Positions 42,146 through 50,112 of a DNA stretch of 64,000 nucleotides are shown here, one piece after another. Below the pieces are notes generated by a model that saw only the letters and a list, made by a program, of their open reading frames with translations, was not told the DNA's origin and ran no database searches. Within the stretch, counting starts at the first letter, position 1; every line of letters starts with the position of its first letter. A program made the position numbers and the translations under genes. Source of the DNA: Streptomyces venezuelae. Lineage in GTDB: Bacteria > Actinomycetota > Actinomycetes > Streptomycetales > Streptomycetaceae. Where the stretch lies: assembly GCF_008642295.1 (NCBI RefSeq), contig NZ_CP029190.1, positions 3,827,501 through 3,891,500 on the forward strand, given 5' to 3'.

Positions 42146-42175
42146 ACGGGACGGGACCGGACGGGACGGGACCGG
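42146..42175. repeat. Two 15-bp tandem repeats in the leader of the glycosyltransferase
   Basis: ACGGGACGGGACCGG occurs at 42146-42160 and again at 42161-42175, followed by a partial third copy (ACGG). The repeat occupies part of the 81-bp intergenic space between the GNAT gene and the glycosyltransferase start. Confidence 0.8.
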
Positions 42176-42188
42176 ACGGATACGGGGA

Positions 42189-43211
42189 CTAGCCCGCGGA
42201 CACGTCGAGCTGGAACTCCCGCGTGCGCCGGAAGGAGCGGAACCCCAGCCGGTGGTTGACGGCCAGCATGTGGACGTTGTCCTCGGCGTTGTCGGTCACG
42301 ATCTCGATGACACCGGGGTACCCGGCCCGCAGCCGGTGCACCATGGCGGTCTTGAGCCACAGTCCCAGGCCGTGGCCGCGGTGCGCGGGCACGACGGCGG
42401 TGTCGTACTGCTGCGCCCGGAGCGGCACGCCCTGCGGGAGGACGATCTCGGTGTATCCCGCCATGGTGCCGTCATCGTGGACGGCGGCCAGGGTCAGCAG
42501 GGTGTCGCCGCGGTCGGCGACCACCTGGGCCATGGTCCGTACGCGCTCGGCGTCCCAGTGCTCGGTGCCGTAGTCCAGGTCTCCGACGGGCATGTCGTTC
42601 ATCGCGTTCTTGGCGGCGGCGAAGGCGGTGGCGAGGTCCTCGGGCACCGTGCCGGTCCAGCCCGTCAGCCGGTAGCCGGGGTGCTCGGCGTCGGCGGTGT
42701 GGGCGATGTGGCGTACCGCGTCCTCGTCCAACTCCCCCAGACGCAGCAGGAGATGGTCGAGGGCGAGCACCTGCCGGAACTTCCGCTGTTCACAGAAGGC
42801 CTGCCCCGGGCTGTCGGCCGCCGTTTCCACGATCAGGCTGCGCCGGTTCTCGGCGCGGCAGGCCGCCACGACCGCCGACAGCAGGAGGGAGCCGGTGCCC
42901 AGCCGCCGGTGCGCGGGGTCGACGTGGAGTTCCAGTTCGGCCAGGTGATCCCGCCCGGGGGAGGTGAACAGCCGCAGGCCCGCGACGCCGACCGGGCCGC
43001 CGCCGTCGTCGTCCGGCCCGGTGGCCAGCCAGGCCAGCCGGCGGCTGTTCAGGCTGGGCTGGGTGAGCTGGGCGTGGATCTGCTCGGGGCCGGGAGGCGG
43101 TACGGCGGGCAGGTCGTGGGTCATCGAGGCGGCGACGACCCGGTGCCAGGCGGCGGCGTCGGCGGCCGAGACGTCATGGAGCGGGGTGAGGCCGATGCTG
43201 TCGTCGCTCAT
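42189..43211 (-). CDS. Double-GNAT acetyltransferase
   Basis: The protein of about 340 aa contains two GNAT domains. The first has ELHVDPAHRRLGTGSLLLSAVVAACRA (acetyl-CoA loop RRLGTGS) and the second AVVPAHRGHGLGLWLKTAMVHRL (loop RGHGLG) with NHRLGFRSFRRTREFQL at the end. Tandem GNATs include mycothiol synthase (MshD) and antibiotic or peptide acetyltransferases; this is not clearly MshD. Starts at 43229, 43220 and 43211 are in frame and I cannot decide. It lies upstream of the glycosyltransferase operon. Confidence 0.85.
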   Translation of the reverse strand: MSDDSIGLTPLHDVSAADAAAWHRVVAASMTHDLPAVPPPGPEQIHAQLTQPSLNSRRLAWLATGPDDDGGGPVGVAGLRLFTSPGRDHLAELELHVDPAHRRLGTGSLLLSAVVAACRAENRRSLIVETAADSPGQAFCEQRKFRQVLALDHLLLRLGELDEDAVRHIAHTADAEHPGYRLTGWTGTVPEDLATAFAAAKNAMNDMPVGDLDYGTEHWDAERVRTMAQVVADRGDTLLTLAAVHDDGTMAGYTEIVLPQGVPLRAQQYDTAVVPAHRGHGLGLWLKTAMVHRLRAGYPGVIEIVTDNAEDNVHMLAVNHRLGFRSFRRTREFQLDVSAG

Positions 43212-43387
43212 GGCCGGCATCGGCTCCATGACGTGAGGGCCGGTTCACGGACACCAGTGGTTCGGCAGCCGAACATGTGCATGCCTCAACCTTCGCGCGG
43301 ATCGCGATCATGATCAATGTAATCTTCCGCGCGCTTCGATAACCGCACGGTGTTGGCTCCTCGGCCCGAACAACAGCCCCAGGTCTA

Positions 43388-44332
43388 CTAGGCGTCGGCA
43401 GCGCCAGCGGCAGGGTCGAGGGAGTCGACGTCCTCCATGAAGGACAGCATCCGGGCGTTGACCACGTCCGGGTGGTCGATCTGCGGGCCGTGCCCGGTCG
43501 CGGTGATGATCTCGGCGCGGGCTCCGGGGACGAGGCGCGGTACGCGTGCCAGCTGCCGCTTCGGGTGCACGAGCAGGCTGTGCTTGCCCATGATGACGTA
43601 GAGCGGGGTCCCGATGGACCGCAGTTCGTCCTCGGTCAGCGGCAGGGGCGCGGGGCGGCGGACCCGGTACGCGCGGGCGCCGAGCTGGATCCACTTGCGC
43701 ATCTCGGGGACGGCGAGGACCGGCTGGTCCAGCCACTTGGCGAGCCGGGGGCGCAGCGCCTTCGGTGCGAGGGTGGCGAACAGGCTCACGAAGACCCAGG
43801 CGAAGAAGCGCAGGCCGACCTTCTCCAGGCCGCCGGGGTCGAGGGCGGTGACGGAGGCGAGCCGCCCGGGCCGCAGGTGGGCCTGGTTGAGCACCAGCCA
43901 GCCGCCGTAGGAGGAGCCGACGAGGTGGACCCGGTCGAGGCCGAGCGCGTCGAGGGCCTCGTCCATCCACTGCGCGGCGCGCTCGGGCTGCCACATGGGC
44001 TCGCGGTGGATGCTGCGGTTAGCGTCGCCGGGGGTGTCGAGGGCGTACACGGGGCGATCGAGGCTGAGGCCGGGGGTGTTGGGGTACCACATGGCCGAGC
44101 TGTAGCCGGCGCCGTGGATCAGGACGATCGGCGTACGGGCTTCGGCGGCGGGGTCCGTGGGCCCGTACCGGTAGACGTGCGTGGTGCCGAAGGCGGTCTC
44201 CACATCGGTCTCGGAGCGGGCGGGCGCCCCCATCGCGTAGAGCACGTCGGCGGCGGCGAAGTAGCGGTCGCGCAGGGTGTCGTTGACGTAGCGGCCGACA
44301 TCGCGGCGTACGCGGGTGGTGTTCTCGGGCAC
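43388..44332 (-). CDS. Alpha/beta hydrolase with divergent TetR regulator
   Basis: The 314-aa hydrolase has the signatures VLIHGAGYSSAMWYPN, LVGSSYGGWLVLNQAHL (nucleophile Ser in GSSYGG) and ATGHGPQIDHPDVV for the catalytic His. AGGAGGTG precedes the GTG at 44332. It is divergent from a TetR gene across a 127-bp region with a GTACCA/TGGTAC operator-like repeat, the classical layout of a repressed detoxification enzyme. Confidence 0.92.
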   Translation of the reverse strand: MPENTTRVRRDVGRYVNDTLRDRYFAAADVLYAMGAPARSETDVETAFGTTHVYRYGPTDPAAEARTPIVLIHGAGYSSAMWYPNTPGLSLDRPVYALDTPGDANRSIHREPMWQPERAAQWMDEALDALGLDRVHLVGSSYGGWLVLNQAHLRPGRLASVTALDPGGLEKVGLRFFAWVFVSLFATLAPKALRPRLAKWLDQPVLAVPEMRKWIQLGARAYRVRRPAPLPLTEDELRSIGTPLYVIMGKHSLLVHPKRQLARVPRLVPGARAEIITATGHGPQIDHPDVVNARMLSFMEDVDSLDPAAGAADA

Positions 44333-44372
44333 GGCGGCACCTCCTGGGAAGATCCGTTCTTCGTGATACGAC

Positions 44373-44390
44373 CGTACCACTAATATGGTA
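44373..44390. promoter_or_regulatory. TetR operator-like inverted repeat
   Basis: GTACCA (44373-44378), CTAATA, TGGTAC (44385-44390) is a perfect 6-6-6 inverted repeat, followed 5 bp later by another GGTACC half (44395-44400). It lies midway between the hydrolase start (44332) and the TetR start (44460), overlapping an AT-rich patch that probably holds both promoters. Confidence 0.7.
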
Positions 44391-44459
44391 CGCCGGTACC
44401 ATGAAGGCGTCCGGGCACCGAACCACGACCCCACCACCGACGGGCGGAGACACGGGAAC

Positions 44460-45083
44460 ATGCCGAAGCGTGTGGATCACGAGGAGCGGCGCGCCCAGAT
44501 CGCCGAGGCGCTCATCCGGGTCGCGGGCCGGCGAGGGCTGCACGCCGTCGGGATGCGCGACGTGGCCGCGGAGGCCGGGGTGTCACTCCGGCTCGTGCAG
44601 TACTACTTCGAGACCAAGGAGAAGCTGCTCTTCTACGGCCTCCGGCACCTGACCGACCGCTTCACCGCGCGAGTGGGCGCCCGCCTCGCCGCCGCCGGCC
44701 CGGACCCGGGCCCCCGCGCCACGGTGGAGGCGCTGCTGCTGGCCTCCCTGCCGACCGACGAGGAGAGCCGCACCTTCCACCTCCTCTACAGCTCCTACGC
44801 GATCCTGTCGGTGACCGACGAGGCGCTGGCCGCGCAGCCCTTCATCGACAACCCCGACGCCGCGGAGAACGCTCTGACCGGACTGCTCGAACAGGCGCAG
44901 GCGTCAGGCCTGGCCGACCCGGGCGCCGACGCGCGCACGGAGGCGATCAGCCTGCTCGCGATGGCGGCGACCATGGGCACCAGCATCATCGTGGGCCAGC
45001 GGAGCCCGGAGTCGGCGATCGCGGTGCTCCGTCACCACCTGGACCGGATCTTCGCGACCGGTCGAGTCATCAGCGACGTGTAG
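44460..45083 (+). CDS. TetR family regulator
   Basis: The 207-aa protein has a TetR HTH (RRAQIAEALIRVAGRRGLHAVGMRDVAAEAGVSLRLVQYYFETKEKLLFYGL) of the BetI-like 'LVQYYF' class and an all-helical ligand domain. It is expected to repress itself and the divergent alpha/beta hydrolase. The start MPKRVDHEERR at 44460 is preferred. Beyond its stop the sequence becomes accessory in character. Confidence 0.92.
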   Translation: MPKRVDHEERRAQIAEALIRVAGRRGLHAVGMRDVAAEAGVSLRLVQYYFETKEKLLFYGLRHLTDRFTARVGARLAAAGPDPGPRATVEALLLASLPTDEESRTFHLLYSSYAILSVTDEALAAQPFIDNPDAAENALTGLLEQAQASGLADPGADARTEAISLLAMAATMGTSIIVGQRSPESAIAVLRHHLDRIFATGRVISDV

Positions 45084-45714
45084 CCGCATCCCTGGGGGGA
45101 GTGGGCTCGGGGATGCGCCGGACGATCCGGACCTGTTCTTCGAGGGGTGGCGAAGGGCCGCGATCGCCGAGGTCGTGCGGCGCTCAGAGGCGACAGCACC
45201 GGCGACGGAGCAGACCGCGCCACAAGCCCCGGGAATCGCCCCTACTTGGGTGCACTCAAGGCTGCTGACCTGTGGAAACGTGGCCCGGCGTCGAGGATCT
45301 TCGCGGCCGGGCATGCTCGGGCCGGGATGGGTGGAGCGCGTGGCCTGACTCACGACTCGGGCCGGGCCGCCACGAGGTCGCTCCCCTGGGGTCGCGGTGC
45401 CGCGCGGTGGTGGCGGACGCCGAGCGGGCTGAGTTCGAAGGCCAACCGTCCCAGGGCGACAAAGGTGCCCTGCCCAAAGACGAGAACCAGCCACCACCCA
45501 ACCTCCCAGTACCAGTTCTCGGACCGTGGGCATCCGGTACCAGCTCCGCTGAATCTCGTCCGGATCACGATGCGACCCCGGCCGATCAGGTTCGCAGCCG
45601 GATGGCGACCGGCTCGCGTGCTTGTCGCCAGAAGAGCCCAGGGCTCTGAGATGGTTGACGTGGGCTGACGCAAGACCGCGACCGTGTACCGCCTTCGTTG
45701 ACCGGGAGAGAAGT
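45084..45714. other. 631-bp gap with an att-like tRNA scar
   Basis: No convincing gene lies here. At 45215-45240 the sequence CCGCGCCACAAGC...GGGAATCGCC closely resembles the tRNA-Gly-derived scars at 55851 and 63460. About 28 bp further on, TGACCTGTGGAAA matches the flank found next to the other two scars. Minus-strand open frames over 45350-45673 contain one membrane-like stretch (NWYWEVGWWLVLVFGQGTF) but lack a credible start and family. Confidence 0.55.
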
Positions 45715-46191
45715 ATGACCATCAAGGACATCGGGCCGGAACCTCAAAGCTTCGACCTCGAGAAGGCGACGCTCGAAAACACGGACTATCGCGCGGTCGG
45801 CTGGTCCGGGAAGTACCTTCAGCTGACCCTCATGTCGATCCCGGTGGGTGAGGACATCGGCTTGGAGGCGCACCCGGAGACTGACCAGTTCCTGCGACTC
45901 GACGCAGGCCGGGGTCGCGTCCAGATGGGCAGTGCGAAGGATCGGCTCGACTTCGACCGGGAGGTCGAGGATGGCTGGGCGGTCTTCGTACCGGCCGGCA
46001 CTTGGCACAACGTCACCAACATCGGTGACGAGCCCCTGCAGCTCTACGCCGTATACGCGCCGGTCCACCACGCGTCGGGCAGGATCCATACGACAGCCGC
46101 GGACGCGGAGCGCGACGAGGACTCAGGCAACGACGAGCCGCCGAGCTGGTCGGTCCAGCCTGCCCAACAGCCATCGGACGAGCACGCCTGA
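45715..46191 (+). CDS. Cupin domain protein
   Basis: The 158-aa protein is a single cupin: LMSIPVGEDIGLEAHPETDQFLRLDAGRGRV (motif 1, with E/H ligands) and WAVFVPAGTWHNVTNIGDEPLQLYAVYAP (motif 2, H), then a disordered acidic tail. It resembles the small cupins of the mannose-6-phosphate isomerase type with unknown substrates. GGGAGAG precedes the ATG at 45715. Codon use is less GC-biased than in the core genes, fitting the accessory surroundings. Confidence 0.85.
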   Translation: MTIKDIGPEPQSFDLEKATLENTDYRAVGWSGKYLQLTLMSIPVGEDIGLEAHPETDQFLRLDAGRGRVQMGSAKDRLDFDREVEDGWAVFVPAGTWHNVTNIGDEPLQLYAVYAPVHHASGRIHTTAADAERDEDSGNDEPPSWSVQPAQQPSDEHA

Positions 46192-46315
46192 CCAGCGAGG
46201 GTGACGGGGAACGTGCTCATGCTCGCTGCCGATGTCGGCGGTCTCGTGGTTGCCCTCCATACCCTCACCGAGGCATACGCCGTCGAATGGCCAGGCCAGG
46301 CCAGGCCAGGCCCGG

Positions 46316-46783
46316 TCAGAGGCGGGACAACACGCCGCGCCAGGTCCATCCCGCGCCGAGGACCGCTTCCCGCAGAGGATTCCTCATGTCACGCGAATCG
46401 AAGCGGAGCGTCTCGACCTTCTGCCGACGGCCGTCGGGCCCCTGCTCGTACGTCCACCGCCGGGCGACGTGAGGGGCCGGCCCGCGACCGTACCGCTTGC
46501 CGGGAGAATCGGGCGTCGACGCCTCCCACCGCTCGTCGAGCGTGCGTACCTCGTGGTTCTCCGGGATCAGCCACATCCGTGTCCTGAGGGTCATCTTCAG
46601 CTCGCGGACCTGCCATTCCGCCACCAGGTCGGCCTTTTCCGCGGGGAGGGCGTTGCGCACGCGGAACGGTACGTCCGGCCCGTTGACCGAAAACAGCGCG
46701 GTCCGGACCTCCGTCGATGACAACGGCGCGACACCGCTGTCCGGGTACATGGTGCCGGTGAACTTGTCCCATAGGCGGCCCAT
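46316..46783 (-). CDS. Conserved protein of unknown function in the nuclease island
   Basis: The 155-aa soluble protein starts MGRLWDKFTGTMYPDSGVAPLSSTEVRTAL and has a beta-rich core (VPFRVRNALPAEKADLVAEWQVRELKMTLRTRMWLIPENHEVRTLDERWE, then RRWTYEQGPDGRRQKVETLRFDSRDMRNPLREAVLGAGW). I do not recognise it. Its ATG is 2 bp past the stop of the PD-(D/E)XK-like gene, so the two form an operon and are probably functional partners. Confidence 0.75.
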   Translation of the reverse strand: MGRLWDKFTGTMYPDSGVAPLSSTEVRTALFSVNGPDVPFRVRNALPAEKADLVAEWQVRELKMTLRTRMWLIPENHEVRTLDERWEASTPDSPGKRYGRGPAPHVARRWTYEQGPDGRRQKVETLRFDSRDMRNPLREAVLGAGWTWRGVLSRL

Positions 46784-46785
46784 CG

Positions 46786-47526
46786 CTACGCCCCCGTTCC
46801 GGTGTGCGGGTACTGGAGCAGGTTCGTGACCGCTGGAGGGAGAATGCCGCACAGGTCGGTGATGCGGACGTGCCGGGCGTGGGTGGCCGTGAATTCGCGG
46901 ATCGGGACGTCTGGTGACCCGAAGACGCTCTGGAAAGTGCGGAGCGCCCCGGGTGAGCGGTCCAGGGCCCAGGCAGCGGTGGAGGTGCTGGAGCGCAGGA
47001 ACCGGGCGGGTTCGGGGCCGACGACGTAAAGATCGGCTTGCCGCTCGGAGCGGTCGGCCGCGAGCATCACCAGGTCCTTGAAGGTCTGGCGCTTGCGGGT
47101 GGCGTCCGCGCCGCGCCACCGGGCGAGTTTGAACTCTGCCACCCGTTGGTCGGTTTCGAGATCGTACGGCCGACCTGGGTCGTTGCCCGCTCCCAGTGAC
47201 GGTCGCTTGGTGATCGTCTCGCCTTCGTTGAGAACATGGGGGACGGCAAGCATGATCCCTGCCGCGTGGATGAGGTCGTTGAGTCGGCCGAAGCTCTCTC
47301 GGACGGCAAGTGCGGAGACCAGAAGATCGGTGTTGACACCGCCGTCAGCGGCGGCGGCAGTTGCGCGCCGGGTATCGGCCCCGTGAAGTCGGTGCTCCAG
47401 GGCGGCGATCGCCTCTGTCAGCGGCTGGTGGTCGAGGAACTGCGCGAGCACGGCGACTGCAGTACCCAGGTCCACGGGCATCAGGGGTGCCGTCGGCTCT
47501 CGGATTCCTTCGTCGACGGTACCCAT
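46786..47526 (-). CDS. PD-(D/E)XK nuclease-like protein of the nuclease island
   Basis: The 246-aa protein has a helical N-terminal half and then GRPYDLETDQRVAEFKLARW followed by KRQTFKDLVMLAADRS and ADLYVVGPE. The D ... E-F-K spacing and following helix look like the catalytic core of PD-(D/E)XK nucleases, although the match is by eye only. It is coupled to the downstream 155-aa gene (2-bp gap). The ATG at 47526 is chosen because the upstream frame runs into the kinase-like scrap and terminator. It may be DNA processing or defence. Confidence 0.7.
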   Translation of the reverse strand: MGTVDEGIREPTAPLMPVDLGTAVAVLAQFLDHQPLTEAIAALEHRLHGADTRRATAAAADGGVNTDLLVSALAVRESFGRLNDLIHAAGIMLAVPHVLNEGETITKRPSLGAGNDPGRPYDLETDQRVAEFKLARWRGADATRKRQTFKDLVMLAADRSERQADLYVVGPEPARFLRSSTSTAAWALDRSPGALRTFQSVFGSPDVPIREFTATHARHVRITDLCGILPPAVTNLLQYPHTGTGA

Positions 47527-47537
47527 TGTGCCCAGCG

Positions 47538-47596
47538 GGGTGGTTCCCCTTGAACATGGCCTCATACAGCAGGCAGCTCAGCCCGTAGGTCTGGTC
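47538..47596 (-). pseudogene. Ser/Thr protein kinase fragment
   Basis: A short minus-strand stretch reads DQTYGLSCLLYEAMFKGNHP, which resembles subdomain IX of Hanks-type kinases (D-x-Y-x-L-x-C-L-L-Y-E-M). Nothing kinase-like lies on either side, and the fragment starts within the hairpin at 47593-47636. It looks like a remnant left by a deletion or recombination event. Confidence 0.35.
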
Positions 47597-47636
47597 AACG
47601 ACGAAGGCCCAGGTCGTCGTTGACCCGGGCCTTCGT
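47593..47636. terminator. Terminator-like element with two mutually exclusive hairpins
   Basis: Stem 1 pairs GGTCAACGAC (47593-47602) with GTCGTTGACC (47616-47625), perfect over 10 bp. Stem 2 pairs ACGAAGGCCCAGGTC (47601-47615) with GACCCGGGCCTTCGT (47622-47636), with one mismatch. The arms overlap, so only one can form. Stem 2 is the same sequence family as the tRNA-linked terminators at 57430 and 63407. The big nuclease gene ends 53 bp away and reads into it. Confidence 0.7.
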
Positions 47637-47688
47637 TCAGCGTCCTTGGGATGCAGGGCTTGAGCGTCTCGCGGACAGCGTGGGCCAT

Positions 47689-49866
47689 CTATCTCCGGGC
47701 AGCCTCTCCACTGGAGCGTGTGCGCTGATGGAGTTCTGCGGCTGCTGCCCACTGGTGCCCGAGAGCTCGGATACGCTGTCCGGCTGTGTGGACACTGGCA
47801 GTACAGCGGTAGCGCTGCTCAGAGCGTTGAAGCACTCCGATTCGGTCTGAGGCAAGAAACTCAAGGGCTTCCACGACCGCGTCTGACCCGACACGGTAAC
47901 CGCGCGTGCGAAGCTCGCGGCGGATCGAGGTGAGATCGAGCCAGCCACCCTCCTCGAGCGGGTCCTCAGCCTCCACGTTCAGGATGTCGACAAGCGCGTA
48001 CTCGAGCTGACCACGGAGCTCCTGCGCCTCCCAATGCCCTCGCAGGGCATCCTCTCGCTCAGCTGCATGCAGGGCAGGATCGACGAGGAGCTCTAGTTGG
48101 GCCAGGGTGAGTGGAGTCTGTTCCTGTCGGCGGACGACCTCGGCGAGTAGTCCGGTCTCGATGACGGCGATCTGAGGGTCGTCGTCGGCCTCCTTGAGGA
48201 TGCGACGTTCGAATCCCGGACCGATGAGGAGGTGAACGTGTGCCCCGATCTCCGCCCGGTGTTCCGCCAACCCAAACAACGATTGCTCCACAACACGGCC
48301 TGAGGCTGATGTCTTTGCCTCGATGGCCAGGATCCGAGAGTTCGCGCCGACGCCGAATCGAACCTGACCGTCCACCGCTCCGCTGCCGCCCACATGCTTG
48401 CCGGGCATACCGAGGTAGCCCAATGCAACCACCGCGGCCTTCTCCAAACGCTTCCAGTTCCCACTGTCCCGTGCTGCACTCGTGAGTTCCATCGCGATGT
48501 TTGACGCCGGTGCGGTGATCTCCGGTGTAGTGCCAGAAGTGCTTCCGCCGTCGAGGTTTGGCCCACCGATGGTGTTCGCCGGCGTACGAGACATGGAATC
48601 GTCCGCCTGAAAGCAGGGCAACGACGCTACGAACGCTCGCCCGAGCGCCGTCGTACGGTAGGCAGTCTGCGAAAGCCGGGTGACGAGGCCACAGGACTCC
48701 AGCAGGTTCAGCCGGGTATTGACCGCGCTCCGTGACAGAGGCTTCTCACGGTTGGGCAGGTAGTGCACGCTCCGCTCCGCCAGCGTCCCGGTTGTAGGCC
48801 GATCCGACGTGTCAAGCTCGCCCAGCACCTCACCGAAGAATGCGATGGCAGCGTGAACAGTGCGTGCAAGGTCCAGAGGCTCGCCCGATTCAACCCAGGC
48901 AACCGCGGCCGGCGTGGCGGTCCAGCTCTGTGACGACGTCCGTTGGATGAGACCGAGAGCCTTCAGCGCGTCCTTCGCGGTACGTGCTGTGGCTACCGTT
49001 TGGGCCTTGGGAAAGGTGCTCTGCACGAAACGCACGAACTCCGCGTCACTGATCGACGGAATGGACGCCTCAATGAGCACCTGAAGTGAGTCCAGCGCCC
49101 CGCCATTGGCAGAGGTGCCAGGTATGTAGAGATTCGCGCCATCGCCCCTTGCCCGGAGAGCCGCCTCATCGAGCTGTTCGATGAGGCGGGCGACGGCTCT
49201 GGCAGGGGGAACGAGCTGTACGACTGCGTCGGTGCCATCAGGCTCGGGCCTACCCAGAGTGATTCCCGCCAAGAGACGTCGGCCGGCGTCTGTCACGTGA
49301 ACATGCCGGTCGAAGAGCTCGACCATCCCCGTGACTGCAAGCCAGGAGGTTCGATCGCGTACAGGGGCTGGAGTGTCCCATTGAAGGCTGAATTCTTCAC
49401 GGGCCAGGTCGAGTAGTTGTTCATGCGTGCGCGGACCGGCGGTGAGGGCGTCCAACACCTCGCCCACGAACCTGACGTTGCAGTGGAGAGCGCCCACCAG
49501 CACTGTCGCATCGTCATTTTGATGCCATGCGAGGGCAGCAGCGCTCGGTAGGAACGCTGACTCCTCGCGGGAGAGCAGTCCGGCTCGGACGAACCGCTGG
49601 AGCTGATGTCGCGTCAACCGGCCGACCTCGGGCAACGACACTTGATCGCCAGAAGACGGTCCCCTGTCGCTGGACAGCTCTTTGATGAGGGCGCGCAGTG
49701 TGTTGAGCCAGGTAGACCGTGAGCCCGGCAGCACTGGCATACCTGTTGATCGTTCCGCCCAAGCCCGAGGGTGTACGAGATCTTCCATGGCTGCGCACAC
49801 TAACTGCACCATTGCGTTGATGTCTCGATCTTTGGAAAGAATCCTTGCTGGCATCGCAAGAGTCAT
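47689..49866 (-). CDS. Winged-helix plus PD-(D/E)XK endonuclease (restriction-like)
   Basis: The protein of about 725 aa has several winged-helix-like modules in its first 430 residues (GEVLDALTAGPRTHEQLLDLAREEF ... HVTDAGRRLLAGI; SRSAVNTRLNLLESCGLVTRLSQTAYRTTALGRAFVASL), a flexible linker, and a C-terminal nuclease domain from about residue 470: LEKAAVVALGYLGMPGKHV, GSGAVDGQVRFGVG and the catalytic AIEAKTSASG. Recognition helices followed by a nuclease recall FokI-type enzymes. No methyltransferase is nearby. GC content and codon use are visibly lower than in the core genes, indicating transfer. Starts at 49866 or 49854 are possible. Confidence 0.82.
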   Translation of the reverse strand: MTLAMPARILSKDRDINAMVQLVCAAMEDLVHPRAWAERSTGMPVLPGSRSTWLNTLRALIKELSSDRGPSSGDQVSLPEVGRLTRHQLQRFVRAGLLSREESAFLPSAAALAWHQNDDATVLVGALHCNVRFVGEVLDALTAGPRTHEQLLDLAREEFSLQWDTPAPVRDRTSWLAVTGMVELFDRHVHVTDAGRRLLAGITLGRPEPDGTDAVVQLVPPARAVARLIEQLDEAALRARGDGANLYIPGTSANGGALDSLQVLIEASIPSISDAEFVRFVQSTFPKAQTVATARTAKDALKALGLIQRTSSQSWTATPAAVAWVESGEPLDLARTVHAAIAFFGEVLGELDTSDRPTTGTLAERSVHYLPNREKPLSRSAVNTRLNLLESCGLVTRLSQTAYRTTALGRAFVASLPCFQADDSMSRTPANTIGGPNLDGGSTSGTTPEITAPASNIAMELTSAARDSGNWKRLEKAAVVALGYLGMPGKHVGGSGAVDGQVRFGVGANSRILAIEAKTSASGRVVEQSLFGLAEHRAEIGAHVHLLIGPGFERRILKEADDDPQIAVIETGLLAEVVRRQEQTPLTLAQLELLVDPALHAAEREDALRGHWEAQELRGQLEYALVDILNVEAEDPLEEGGWLDLTSIRRELRTRGYRVGSDAVVEALEFLASDRIGVLQRSEQRYRCTASVHTAGQRIRALGHQWAAAAELHQRTRSSGEAARR

Positions 49867-49900
49867 TCCCCTTATCGAGCCGCCTCTACTACCCGCTCTC

Positions 49901-50080
49901 ACCGCCTCCAGGGTCCTCGCGCTTGCATACAGCGGGGACGCTTCTGAGGCGCGGCTGATGGTCTACTTCTGCGCCTACGGGCCGATGCGCCCGGAAGAGC
50001 AGGCGGCCCTGCGCCGGAACTCGGTCACCGCCGCCCGCGACAAGGCGAAGGTCCAGCCGAGGCAGATCCGCAGAGCCTGA
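49901..50080 (+). pseudogene. Tyrosine integrase fragment
   Basis: The stretch SEARLMVYFCAYGPMRPEEQAALRRNS resembles the box I region of streptomycete tyrosine recombinases (CxYYAxxRPEEAxxLR), but the remaining catalytic residues are absent and the frame stops 20 codons later. Its 5' end is overrun by the divergent nuclease gene. It is an integrase relic at the junction between the nuclease island and the arsenic genes. Confidence 0.5.
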
Positions 50081-50112
50081 TGGGGCGTGTCGGGTGCGGT
50101 CTGTGGCGGGCC

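Noticed and set aside
45350..45673. Minus-strand frame with a hydrophobic stretch
   Set aside because: No start with a ribosome-binding site and no family; mentioned only in the gap description.
46285..46312. GGCCA short tandem repeats after the cupin gene
   Set aside because: Only about four 5-bp units in non-coding DNA; no sign of function.
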